From Microbacterium sp. 5K110 (GTDB lineage: Bacteria > Actinomycetota > Actinomycetes > Actinomycetales > Microbacteriaceae), in contig NZ_VBUM01000034.1 of the NCBI RefSeq assembly GCF_005774735.1, positions 1 through 34,045 of the forward strand: 34,045 bases of DNA, in the 5' to 3' direction. Every line of letters starts with the position of its first letter. The first letter of the stretch is position 1. Below are positions 1 to 7,601 of the stretch, one piece after another. The notes beneath the pieces were generated by a model. The model made no database searches. It was not told the origin of the DNA and was given only the letters and a program-made list of their open reading frames with translations. Position numbers and translations under genes: made by a program.

Positions 1-666
1 GGCGTACGTGATCTCGGGGCGGCCGGGGCCGCCGTAGCGAGGTTCGCGGCGCACGCGGCCCACGTCGGCCAAGTGCTCGAGGTAGCGGCGTGCGGTCACA
101 CGCGACATGCCCTCGCGCTCGCCGACCTCGGTCGAGGACACCGCCGCAGCGGCGGTGCGGACACGCTCGGCGACGGCCTGCAGCGTCTCGTCGCTCAGGC
201 CTTTCGGAAGCGTCGGCGCGACGGTGCGGAGCGTCCCCAGCAGGGCGTCGACCTCGGACTGGGTCGCTTCGCCGGCGGCGCGGTCGAGCCCCTCGACGTA
301 GGCGCGGTAGGCCTCGAGTCGCTCGCGGAAGGCGGCGAACGTGAACGGCTTGATGAGGTACTGCACGACGCCGGTCGACACCGCGGCGCGGACGGTCGCG
401 GCATCCCGGACCGCCGTCACCGCGATGATGTCGACGCCCGCGCCCATCGCGCGCACGCGCCGGGCGACGTCGAGCCCGCCGCCGTCCGGCATCGTCATGT
501 CCAGCAGCACGAGGTCGATGGGGCGGTGGGGGTCGGCGATCGCGGTCAGCGCCGCGCGAGCGCCCGCGGCCTGGCCCGCTACCGCGAACCCCGGCAGCCG
601 CTCGACGTAGGCGGAGTGCAGTTCGAGGGCGAGGGCATCGTCGTCGACGATCAGCACGCGGATCAC
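1..666 (-). CDS. DctR/CitB-type response regulator (3' end cut by window edge)
   Basis: Response regulator that would be phosphorylated by the adjoining sensor kinase and act on DNA. The reading frame is open from a GTG at 666 to the window edge (222 codons); family members are about 225-240 residues, so only a few C-terminal residues should be missing. The receiver domain (about 1-120) has the acidic pocket DDD at 8-10, the phospho-acceptor Asp56 (VLLDMTMPDG), Thr84 and Lys106 followed by Pro (KPF). The C-terminal part (about 165-222) reads as a winged helix with a SRVTARRYLEHL recognition segment, typical of the CitB/DcuR/DctR group rather than OmpR or NarL types. The start GTG shares bases with the kinase stop (GTGA), so the two are translationally coupled, kinase first. 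Family assignment is strong; the ligand is inferred from the neighbouring dicarboxylate transporter. Confidence 0.9.
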   Translation of the reverse strand, partial: MIRVLIVDDDALALELHSAYVERLPGFAVAGQAAGARAALTAIADPHRPIDLVLLDMTMPDGGGLDVARRVRAMGAGVDIIAVTAVRDAATVRAAVSTGVVQYLIKPFTFAAFRERLEAYRAYVEGLDRAAGEATQSEVDALLGTLRTVAPTLPKGLSDETLQAVAERVRTAAAAVSSTEVGEREGMSRVTARRYLEHLADVGRVRREPRYGGPGRPEITYA

Positions 667-2267
667 GCGGTCACCGCCTCGACGGGAGCTGGGAGCAGCA
701 CCCGCACGGTCGTGGGATCGGCGGTGACGCGGAGGGTGCCGCCGTGGGCCGCGACGATGTCGCGCACGAGGGCGAGTCCCACCCCGCGGCCGCCCGGCGC
801 CGCGGCATCCTTGGTCGACGCACCGAACGCGAACGGGTCCGCCAGACGGGGGTCGAAGCCCGTCCCGCTGTCGCTCACCTCGATCACGACGTCGGCAGCC
901 CTTCGCGTCAGGGAAGCGCGCACCCACCGCGGATCCGCGCCGGCGGCCGCGGCATCCATCGCATTGTCCACGAGGTTGCCGACCATCGTCACCGCCTCGG
1001 CCGGGGCGAGGGGCAGCGCGGGCGTGGGCTCATCGACGTCGAGGTCGAGGGCGACGCCGCGTTCGGCGGCCTCGTCGAGCTTGCCGAGCAGCAGCGCGAC
1101 CACGACGGCGCCGTCGTTGCCCGCCACCAGGCGGTCGGCGAGCGCCTGCCGATCCTCGGTGGAGGCCGCGATGAGCCGGCGCGCGTCATCGATGCGACCG
1201 AGCTCGAGCAACGCCAGCAGCGCGTGCAGACGGTTGCCGTGCTCGTGCGTCTGCGACCGCAGGGTGTCGCTCAGCGTGCGCACGCCCTCGAGCTCGCCGA
1301 GCAGCGCCTGCAGCTCGGAGCGGTCGCGCAGGGTCATGACCCGACCGCGCTCGGGAGCGCGGCGGCCGGTCAGGTCGCGCGCCTCCTCCTGGTTGATCAG
1401 CAGCACGCGGTCGCCCGTGACGACCGTCTCCTCGACCATGCGGCGGCCGCTCACGAGTGCCTCGGCGAGGGCGGCATCCATGTCGATCTCCCGCGGGTCC
1501 AGGCTCACTTGCCCCGTCGTGGCGGGGGGAAGGCCCAGCAGGTCGGCCGCCTCGTCGTTGTACAGCACGATCCGGCCCTCGTGGTCGGTGACGACGAGCC
1601 CCTCGCGCAGCGAGTGCAGGACGGTCTCGTAGCTCTCGACGAGCCGCGCGAGTTCGCGGGGCGTGTACGAGCCGGTGACACGGCGGGCGCTGCGACGGAC
1701 GTAGAGCGCACCGAGGATGCCGATCCCCACGATTCCGGCCGCGGCGGTGACGATCAGCGGCACGCGTGCGGCGAGGTCGGCCTGCACCGCGCCCAGGGTG
1801 ACCCCGACCGAGACGAGGCCGACGATCTCGCCCTCGTCAGCGCCGTCCGCGCGGATCGGCGCGATCGTGCGGACCGAGGGGCCCAGGGTGCCGCCGTACA
1901 CCTCGGTGTGCGTGCTTCCCGCGAGCGCCTCCTCGCGCGAGCCCAGGTACGGTTCGCCGATCTCGGAGCGATTGCGGTGGGTCAACCGGATGCCGTCGGG
2001 CGTCATGATCGTCACGAACGACAGGTCGGCGTCCGACAGGATCGCCTCGACCATCGGCTGCAGCGTGTCCGAGTCCCGCTCGCGCACCAGCGCGGCGACC
2101 TCCGGTTCGTGCGCGAGGGTCTCGGCCACGGAGCGCGTCACTTGCTCGGCCTGCCGCTGACCGGAGTCCGACAGCTGGACCGACATGAGCGCCGCCAGGA
2201 CGCCCGCGACCAGCACGACGACGCCCAGCGACACCATCGCCAGCCGTCCGCCCACGCTCAATCGCAC
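663..2267 (-). CDS. DcuS/CitA/DctS-type sensor histidine kinase
   Basis: Membrane sensor kinase, about 534 residues. In order: short cytoplasmic N-terminus, TM1 (about 10-30), an extracytoplasmic PAS-like sensor (about 32-167) containing the TPDGIRLTHRNRSEIG stretch typical of citrate/dicarboxylate sensors, TM2 (about 170-190), a cytoplasmic PAS domain (about 205-320), the Spo0B-like dimerisation/phosphotransfer segment THEHGNRLHAL with phospho-His near 341, then a HATPase domain with N box NLVDNAMDAA, DSGTGFDP and GRGVGLALV. I chose the GTG at 2267 because GGAAAGG lies about 8 nt upstream; an in-frame GTG at 2306 would add 13 residues but has no clear ribosome site. It lies divergent from a DctA-type transporter, the usual arrangement for a dicarboxylate-responsive two-component system. 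The signal (succinate, fumarate, malate or citrate) is not determined by sequence. Confidence 0.92.
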   Translation of the reverse strand: MRLSVGGRLAMVSLGVVVLVAGVLAALMSVQLSDSGQRQAEQVTRSVAETLAHEPEVAALVRERDSDTLQPMVEAILSDADLSFVTIMTPDGIRLTHRNRSEIGEPYLGSREEALAGSTHTEVYGGTLGPSVRTIAPIRADGADEGEIVGLVSVGVTLGAVQADLAARVPLIVTAAAGIVGIGILGALYVRRSARRVTGSYTPRELARLVESYETVLHSLREGLVVTDHEGRIVLYNDEAADLLGLPPATTGQVSLDPREIDMDAALAEALVSGRRMVEETVVTGDRVLLINQEEARDLTGRRAPERGRVMTLRDRSELQALLGELEGVRTLSDTLRSQTHEHGNRLHALLALLELGRIDDARRLIAASTEDRQALADRLVAGNDGAVVVALLLGKLDEAAERGVALDLDVDEPTPALPLAPAEAVTMVGNLVDNAMDAAAAGADPRWVRASLTRRAADVVIEVSDSGTGFDPRLADPFAFGASTKDAAAPGGRGVGLALVRDIVAAHGGTLRVTADPTTVRVLLPAPVEAVTA

Positions 2268-2400
2268 GCCGTGCCCTTTCCGGTCTGCCGTGAACAATAC
2301 GACCACAACTCGGCCCGGGGTCGGCGCTCCCGCAGAGTCGTCACGTCGCCGGCGACCCCGCCGGACTCAACGAAGACGTTAGGAAAAGGGGAAGTCGCCG

Positions 2401-3855
2401 ATGTCTCTCTCACTCCGCACCACGCGCGACGGTCGTCCGCGTAAGAAGATCGACCGCAACCACTGGCTCTACATCGCGGTCATCCTCGCCGTCGTCGCGG
2501 GCATCGTGGTGGGACTCACCGCCCCGCAGTTCGCGACGGGCCTCGAGCCCCTCGGCAAGGGCTTCGTCAACCTCATCAAGATGATGATCGCGCCGGTGAT
2601 CTTCTGCACGATCGTCGTCGGCATCGGCTCCATCGCGAAGGCGTCGACCGTCGGCAAGATCGGCGGACTGGCGATGCTCTACTTCCTCGTCATGTCGTCG
2701 TTCGCGCTGGTCATCGGCCTCGTCGTCGGCAACATCATCCACCCCGGCGAGGGCCTGAACATCGCCGGTGCCACGTACGAGGCGGCCCCCGAGGCCACCA
2801 CGACGCAGGAGTTCATCCTGGGCATCATTCCGACGACGTTCTTCTCGGCGTTCACCGGCGGCAGCATCCTGCAGGTGCTGTTCATCGCCCTGCTCGTCGG
2901 CTTCGCGCTGCAGGGTATGGGCGAGCGCGGGGCGCGCATGGTCGAGGGCATCCGCAACTTCCAGGCGCTGGTCTTCCGCATCCTGGGCATGATCCTGTGG
3001 CTCGCGCCCATCGGTGCGTTCGGCGCGATCGCCGCGGTCGTCGGCAAGACCGGGTTCCAGGCCGTGATCAGTCTCGGCATCCTGATGGGGGCGTTCTACC
3101 TGACGTGCTTCCTGTTCATCACGCTCGTCCTGGGTGTGCTGCTCTACGTCGTCACGCGGGTCAACATCTTCGCGCTCATGAAGTACCTGGGCCGCGAGTA
3201 CCTGCTGATCGTCGGCACCTCGTCGTCCGAGGCCGCGCTGCCCCGCCTCATCGCCAAGATGGAGCACCTCGGCGTCTCGAAGCCCGTCGTGGGCATCACC
3301 GTGCCCACGGGGTACTCGTTCAACCTCGACGGCACGGCGATCTACCTCACGATGGCGTCGCTGTTCATCGCCTCGGCGATGGGCGCACCCATGTCGATCG
3401 GCGAGCAGATCGGGCTCATGGTCTTCATGATCATCGCGTCCAAGGGCGCCGCCGGGGTGACCGGCGCCGGCCTCGCCACCCTGGCCGGCGGTCTCTCGGC
3501 CTACCGCCCCGACCTGGTCAACGGCGTCGGCGTGATCGTCGGCATCGACCGGTTCATGTCCGAGGCCCGCGCGGTCACCAACTTCACCGGCAACGCGGTC
3601 GCCACGATGCTCATCGGCGTCTGGACCAAGCAGTACGACGGCGAGCGCGTGCGTGAGGTGCTCTCGGGCCGGATGCCGTTCGACGAGGCGCTCCTCACCG
3701 GTCACGACCACTCGGCCACCCCCGCGGCGGATGCCAAGGAAGAGGCGTCGGCGGAGGCCGGCACCGGGCCCGCCCCGGTCGACACCCGTGCCCTGGACGC
3801 CTTCCGCGCCCAGGCGGAGGCCGAGGCGGCGGCTGCGGCGCGGGGTCGCTCGTGA
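2401..3855 (+). CDS. dctA: DctA/GltP-family dicarboxylate:cation symporter
   Basis: Secondary transporter of the DAACS family (SDF superfamily), 484 residues, expected to bring C4-dicarboxylates or acidic amino acids across the membrane with protons or Na+. Family signatures are clear: the serine-rich re-entrant loop TSSSEAALPRL (about 273-283), and GYSFNLDGTAIYLTMASLFIA (about 304-324) with the Asn-Asp-Gly-Thr element of TM7. Hydrophobic segments begin near residue 22 after a basic N-terminus. An extra Ala/Glu-rich cytoplasmic tail of about 50 residues follows the last membrane segment. AAGGGGAAG precedes the ATG at 2401. Its stop overlaps the GTG of the downstream CoA-lyase-like gene, so the two form a coupled operon, probably under the divergent two-component system. 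Whether the substrate is succinate/malate or glutamate/aspartate cannot be read; the regulator type favours dicarboxylates. Confidence 0.93.
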   Translation: MSLSLRTTRDGRPRKKIDRNHWLYIAVILAVVAGIVVGLTAPQFATGLEPLGKGFVNLIKMMIAPVIFCTIVVGIGSIAKASTVGKIGGLAMLYFLVMSSFALVIGLVVGNIIHPGEGLNIAGATYEAAPEATTTQEFILGIIPTTFFSAFTGGSILQVLFIALLVGFALQGMGERGARMVEGIRNFQALVFRILGMILWLAPIGAFGAIAAVVGKTGFQAVISLGILMGAFYLTCFLFITLVLGVLLYVVTRVNIFALMKYLGREYLLIVGTSSSEAALPRLIAKMEHLGVSKPVVGITVPTGYSFNLDGTAIYLTMASLFIASAMGAPMSIGEQIGLMVFMIIASKGAAGVTGAGLATLAGGLSAYRPDLVNGVGVIVGIDRFMSEARAVTNFTGNAVATMLIGVWTKQYDGERVREVLSGRMPFDEALLTGHDHSATPAADAKEEASAEAGTGPAPVDTRALDAFRAQAEAEAAAAARGRS

Positions 3856-4682
3856 GCCTTGCGCACCTGGGGGCGGGGACGGCTTCGGCCGCCTCCGCCT
3901 CCGCGCGCGTCGACCTCGCGCGGACGTGGCTGCTGCGCTCGCCGCTCGCGGCGGACGGCGGGACCGCGGCCGACGTGCGTGTCCTCGACCTCGAGGACGG
4001 TCTGCCCGCGGGCCGCAAGGCCGAGGGGCGCGACCGTGCCCGCCACGCGGCCGAGGCGGCGCCGGTGTGGCTGCGCATCAGCGCTGCCGGAACTCCCGAC
4101 GGCGAGGCCGATCTCGCGCTGGGCCGGGACCTCGACGATCGTCTCGCGGGCGTCGTGCTGGCGATGTGCGCGGGTCCGGCCGACGTCGCGCACGTCGCGG
4201 CATCCCTTCCCTCGGGGGTACCGATCGTCGCGATGATCGAGTCGGCCGCGGCGCTGCTCTCGGCCCCGGCGATCGCCGCCCACCCCGCGACGCGGCGCCT
4301 CGCGTTCGGCACCGGCGACTTCCGCCGCGACACCGGCATGGCCGCCGACCGCCTCGCGCTGTCGTGGCCGCGCGCGCAGCTGGTCGTCGCGTCGGCGGCG
4401 GCCGGGATCGCCGGGCCGATCGACGGTCCGTGCGGCGCGGGCGAGCAGGCCCAGGATGCCGCGGCCCACGCCGCCGCGATGGGCTTCACCGGGACGCTGG
4501 CGCTGCGGGATGCCGCGATCCCCGGCGCCCACGTCGGCTTCACGCCGTCGCCCGACGAGGTCGCCGCGGCCCGGACCTTGCTCTCGGCGACGCCCGACGG
4601 CCCGGTCGACGGGTCGTACGCCCCTGCCCGGGCCCGCGCCCGCGCGCTCGTGGCCCGCGCCGAGGCCCTGGCCGCGCTCTGA
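3852..4682 (+). CDS. CitE/HpcH-like CoA-ester lyase (citrate lyase beta-like)
   Basis: TIM-barrel C-C lyase of the HpcH/HpaI aldolase/citrate lyase beta family, 276 residues. Visible motifs: VLDLEDGLPAGRK (about 43-55), the strand with a metal-ligand Glu in VAMIESAAALL (about 126-136), and GTGDFRRDTGM near 155-165, corresponding to the CoA/metal-binding loop of CitE-like enzymes. Substrates in the family include malyl-CoA, citramalyl-CoA and related esters. No CitD, CitF or ligase genes are adjacent, so a stand-alone CitE-like role is more likely than a true citrate lyase complex. GTG start at 3852 overlaps the transporter stop (GTGA); a C4-acid importer translated together with a CoA-ester lyase suggests that the product or substrate is a dicarboxylate derivative. 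The exact reaction is unknown. Confidence 0.8.
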   Translation: MSLAHLGAGTASAASASARVDLARTWLLRSPLAADGGTAADVRVLDLEDGLPAGRKAEGRDRARHAAEAAPVWLRISAAGTPDGEADLALGRDLDDRLAGVVLAMCAGPADVAHVAASLPSGVPIVAMIESAAALLSAPAIAAHPATRRLAFGTGDFRRDTGMAADRLALSWPRAQLVVASAAAGIAGPIDGPCGAGEQAQDAAAHAAAMGFTGTLALRDAAIPGAHVGFTPSPDEVAAARTLLSATPDGPVDGSYAPARARARALVARAEALAAL

Positions 4683-4710
4683 CGCCGACGCCGGTCCGGG
4701 CTGTGCGGCG

Positions 4711-4743
4711 CCACCGTGGCACCACCGTGGCGCCACCGTGGCG
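4711..4743. repeat. Three tandem 11-bp repeats (CCACCGTGGCR)
   Basis: Three head-to-tail copies of CCACCGTGGC(A/G) at 4711-4721, 4722-4732 and 4733-4743. Each unit contains the odd-centred palindrome CCAC-C-GTGG, so several alternative hairpins are possible, including an 8-bp GGCGCCAC/GTGGCGCC stem with bases just outside the array. It lies 28 bp after the CoA-lyase stop, between convergent genes, so a role in transcription termination is possible. Confidence 0.7.
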
Positions 4744-4746
4744 CCC

Positions 4747-4760
4747 AGATCACGTGATCT
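4747..4760. repeat. Perfect 14-bp palindrome AGATCACGTGATCT
   Basis: AGATCACGTGATCT is its own reverse complement and follows the 11-bp array after 3 bp. A partial copy, CACGTGATCT, recurs at 4811-4820. It resembles a dimeric protein operator, but both flanking genes point toward it, so it is not in a normal promoter position. Function unknown. Confidence 0.6.
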
Positions 4761-4841
4761 GATCGAGGTGACCCGCTGTGGAGCGCCATGACCTGTGACC
4801 TCGGCGAGTTCACGTGATCTGGCGGCGCTGCGGGCCCGCGG

Positions 4842-5399
4842 TCAACGCGACCGGAACCATCCACGCCGCCGCCGCGCGAGCGGAGCGGCCGGTGTCGCGG
4901 CGAGGCGCCGGCGACGGCGTTCGGCCCACGCGGCCACTTCGGCCTCGACGTCGACGGTCGGGGTCACTACGGGCGGCCCGCCGAGGAGCTGCCTCCGCGC
5001 ATCGATGACGCGGCGGTTGAAGTCCTCGAGCGCCTCGCGCACGTCATCCTCGCGAGACAGCGCGTCCATGCGCGTGGCGAGCTCGGTGTGCTCGACCCGC
5101 AGCGTCAAGGCGGGCGGCCCGAGACCGCTGAGTTTCTCGGTCTCGATCTTGCGGCGGATCCACCAGTCCGGATCGTGGCTGCCACCGAGATCGGGGAGCG
5201 GCTTGCCGGCCCCGGGTAGGTCGTCGAAGTCGCCGCGGCGGATCGCCTGCTGAATTGCGGTCTCGACGTAGGCCGCCCGCTCAGCGGTGGTCGAGCCGCG
5301 TGGGGGAGCGGCATCCTCGGGCTCCGGTTCGATCCCGGCATCCCTCAGCCGCCGGTCCAGGCGGTAGCGTTCCGCCGCCTGCCTCGGGTCGTCGCTCAT
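4842..5399 (-). CDS. DUF1992 (DnaJC28-like conserved domain) protein
   Basis: Small soluble protein of 185 residues. The core (about 38-150) carries the DUF1992 hallmark AIRRGDFDDLPGAGKPL (52-68) followed by DPDWWIRRKI (76-85) and a charged helical region. The family shares its domain with the eukaryotic DNAJC28 conserved region but there is no J domain here; the biochemical function is unknown. The N-terminus (about 1-37) and Arg-rich C-terminus look flexible. The ATG at 5399 is preceded by GGAGG at suitable spacing. It is the last of a leftward series; its stop faces the repeat-containing convergent gap. Confidence 0.88.
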   Translation of the reverse strand: MSDDPRQAAERYRLDRRLRDAGIEPEPEDAAPPRGSTTAERAAYVETAIQQAIRRGDFDDLPGAGKPLPDLGGSHDPDWWIRRKIETEKLSGLGPPALTLRVEHTELATRMDALSREDDVREALEDFNRRVIDARRQLLGGPPVVTPTVDVEAEVAAWAERRRRRLAATPAAPLARRRRGWFRSR

Positions 5400-5442
5400 G
5401 CTGCCTCCGCGGTGTGCTCGGGTTCCTCCAGGCTACGACGCC

Positions 5443-5511
5443 CACAACTCCGGCAGGGCGTATCCGCGGGAGGGGGATGCCGTGGCGGCGTGCGTGTGTG
5501 CAGGAGTTGTG
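5443..5511. repeat. Long-spaced inverted repeat CACAACTCCGGC / GCAGGAGTTGTG
   Basis: CACAACTCCGGC at 5443-5454 is matched in reverse complement by GCAGGAGTTGTG at 5500-5511 (11 of 12), separated by 45 bp. It sits in the 143-bp gap between the MpaB-like gene and the DUF1992 gene. It could fold as a long hairpin or hold two divergent protein sites. No function can be assigned. Confidence 0.45.
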
Positions 5512-5525
5512 CCGGGTGCGGGGGC

Positions 5526-5555
5526 GGCTACAGCCCGAGCGGCTACAGCCCGAGC
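5526..5555. repeat. Perfect 15-bp tandem duplication across a stop codon
   Basis: GGCTACAGCCCGAGC occurs twice in direct contact (5526-5540 and 5541-5555). The copy boundary duplicates the end of the MpaB-like gene, so two in-frame TAG stops exist 15 nt apart (5543-5545 and 5528-5530). Confidence 0.8.
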
Positions 5556-6451
5556 CGCCGCAGCCGGAGCCGGGCCATGTCCTGGGCGCGCGGGCCTGAG
5601 CCGAGCGCGCGCTCGGTGACCCGCAGGATGAGCCGGGTCGCGGTCTTCACCGGCAGCCACGACCGGCGCACGCCCAGCATCCGCCGCAGGCGCGGGGGGA
5701 TCGTCGCCACGGCCGCCGCGAAGAGCACGCGGTAGGCGATGCCCATGACGCCCGTGAACGGCGGTTTCTTCAAGAACCGCACGACGTCGTCGACCCGCTC
5801 GTCGCGGCGGAGCTCGCCGCGGTCGAGGAACCCGTCGAGTTCGCCGCGCAGCGCGGCCTCGGTGAGCGGGGGATCGGGGATGCGCATGAGGCGACCGGCC
5901 GTGGCCCAGTCGGCGACGTAGGCATCCGGGCCCCCGGGGATCGTCCCGCCGTAGGCCTGGTGGCTCGACAGGAACGCGTCGGTGAAGGCCAGGTGCACCC
6001 AGCGCACGAGGTCGCGGTCTTCGGCGGTGTAGCCGCGCTCCCCGCCGTCGCCGGCGACGTACGTGCCCTGGACGCGTCGGTGGAAACGCCCGACGCGGGC
6101 GGTCTCGGCATCCGCTTGGGTGGTCGATCCGTACGTGAGCGTGATGACCCAGCGCACGGTGCCGGTGAGGCGGCCGATGGGATCCTCGCGGTAGCGCGAG
6201 AAGTCGTGGACCCCGGCCAGAGCCCCGGGGTGCAGGGCCTGGAGCAGCAGAGCCCGGATGCCGGCCACCAGGGTCCCCATCCCGGCATGAACGGTCCACG
6301 CAGGACCGTTCTCGACGAAGTACCCCGCGTCGTCGCCCTCGGCGATCGCGCGGACGTACGGGGCCATCCCGGTCGGGTCACCCGCGAGAGCGGTGAGGAG
6401 CCGCGCGCGCAATCGGGCGACGTGCGGCGGGACCGGGGGAGGAGGCGTCAC
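5543..6451 (-). CDS. MpaB/DUF2236-family oxygenase-like protein
   Basis: 302-residue protein of the DUF2236 family, which includes the mycophenolic-acid oxygenase MpaB and latex-clearing-protein-like b-type haem enzymes. Supporting features are GPAWTVHAGMGTLVAGIRALLLQALHPGALAGVHDFS (about 49-85), the segment RYREDPIGRLTGTVRW, and the RFHRRVQGTY helix with conserved His/Arg. No signal peptide is evident. A GTG at 6451 is used; the GGAGGGG before it almost abuts the codon, so the start is the least secure part. The next gene downstream, DUF1992, is 143 bp away, so co-transcription is possible but not shown. Substrate unknown. Confidence 0.85.
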   Translation of the reverse strand: MTPPPPVPPHVARLRARLLTALAGDPTGMAPYVRAIAEGDDAGYFVENGPAWTVHAGMGTLVAGIRALLLQALHPGALAGVHDFSRYREDPIGRLTGTVRWVITLTYGSTTQADAETARVGRFHRRVQGTYVAGDGGERGYTAEDRDLVRWVHLAFTDAFLSSHQAYGGTIPGGPDAYVADWATAGRLMRIPDPPLTEAALRGELDGFLDRGELRRDERVDDVVRFLKKPPFTGVMGIAYRVLFAAAVATIPPRLRRMLGVRRSWLPVKTATRLILRVTERALGSGPRAQDMARLRLRRLGL

Positions 6452-6490
6452 CCCTCCAGCGTGCCATCGCGCGGGAGGGGTGGGGCCGGA

Positions 6491-7021
6491 TCAGTGACTC
6501 TCGTGGCTGATGACGGGGACCGATCCGTCGTCGCGCAGCAGCACCGCGTTCTGCGCGGAGCCCAGGGCGGGGGTGACGACCACCGCGATGACCGAGGCGG
6601 CCACGAGAAGACCGACGACGCTCATCGGCTGCGCGGTACGCGGGGAGTCCCCGGAGCGGCCCCGTCGGCGCAGGTGCACCGCAGCGGCGCCCCCGACGAC
6701 GACCAGCAGAAGCATGGCCGCAGCGACGGCGAGCACGCTCGTGTGCGCGGGGAGGACGAACATCAGGGCGGACGTGGCGACCAGCGCGATCAGCACTCCC
6801 GCGAGGGTGGCCCGGGGCGCGACGAGTCGCCCCAAGGCCAGGACGGCGCCGCCCCAGACGAGCGAGGCCACACCCAGGACGACCAACCCCGCTCCGAGGC
6901 CGCGCGAGGCGACCCCGGAGCCGGGCCCGACGATCGCGCCCGCACCGAGGGAGGCCACGATGAGCCCGGCCCCCCATGCGGACACGGAGGGCCACGACCG
7001 GACGAAGGTCGCAGCGTTCAC
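6491..7021 (-). CDS. Hypothetical multi-pass membrane protein
   Basis: Frame of 176 residues from a GTG at 7021. It contains about five hydrophobic stretches (about 18-38, 42-64, 70-92, 95-112 and, after a basic loop RRRGRSGDSPR, 130-155) and a short hydrophilic C-terminus ending SHESH. It starts 2 bp after the stop of the DUF4383 gene, so it is almost certainly co-translated with it. I do not recognise a family; the paired arrangement with another small membrane protein suggests a shared envelope-related role, which is inference only. Confidence 0.72.
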   Translation of the reverse strand: MNAATFVRSWPSVSAWGAGLIVASLGAGAIVGPGSGVASRGLGAGLVVLGVASLVWGGAVLALGRLVAPRATLAGVLIALVATSALMFVLPAHTSVLAVAAAMLLLVVVGGAAAVHLRRRGRSGDSPRTAQPMSVVGLLVAASVIAVVVTPALGSAQNAVLLRDDGSVPVISHESH

Positions 7022-7023
7022 GA

Positions 7024-7434
7024 TCAGACCGCCGCGGTGCGGGGGACGTTGCGCTCGGTGCCGAGGCCGACACCCAACAGCACGACCGCGCTGGCGAGGT
7101 GCAGGAAGTGGTCGGCCGTGTTCAGCGCGAGGATGTTGGCGGCGGTGCCCACCAGGAAGAAGCCGATGATGCCCAGCAGCAGGTACACGGCGCCGACGGT
7201 GGTGTTGACGCCCTTGGCGGCGCGCGCGTTCGCGAGACCGGCGACCAGCAGCGCGGCACCGATCAGGAGGTGCGCGATGTTGTGCAGCGGGTTCACCTCG
7301 AAGATGCCGAGCAGCAGGCCACCCTCGGTGGCGATGAAGCCGACGCCGCCGGTCACGGCGAAGCCGAGCAGACCGACGAGCAGATAGACGGCGCCGAAGA
7401 CGGTGGCGACGATGCGGTTCGGTGACGAGCTCAT
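7024..7434 (-). CDS. DUF4383 membrane protein
   Basis: 136-residue four-helix membrane protein of the DUF4383 family. Hallmarks include the conserved hydrophobic start VATVFGAVYLLVGLLGF and, between TM segments, the NPLHNIAHLLIGAALL motif with histidines, echoed later by NTADHFLHLASAVVLL. The ATG at 7434 is chosen because GGGAGG lies 6 nt upstream; a longer frame would add a non-hydrophobic N-terminus. Family function is unknown; such proteins are common in actinobacteria and are often next to other small membrane proteins, as here. Confidence 0.87.
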   Translation of the reverse strand: MSSSPNRIVATVFGAVYLLVGLLGFAVTGGVGFIATEGGLLLGIFEVNPLHNIAHLLIGAALLVAGLANARAAKGVNTTVGAVYLLLGIIGFFLVGTAANILALNTADHFLHLASAVVLLGVGLGTERNVPRTAAV

Positions 7435-7571
7435 GATGAACCTCCCAGAGTTCTTGCAGCGACCACTCGGCCGCCATCCCCACATCTTCGGAGACGATGG
7501 GAGATTCGGATTGGGCTTTGCGGCATCCGCAGCGATCAGGTATTGGGGCGTCCGCGCGGCGCTGCCTGCGT

Positions 7572-7601
7572 CCTGATCGGCCCGCGCCCGGCCCGGTCAG
7601 G
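7572..7601. terminator. Hairpin overlapping the stop of the glycan operon
   Basis: CCTGATCGG (7572-7580) pairs with CCGGTCAGG (7593-7601) with one T/G position, around a GC-rich loop. The arm contains the TGA of the DUF5605 gene. It has no T-tract, but actinobacterial terminators often lack one; it would end the leftward glycosidase operon. Confidence 0.45.
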
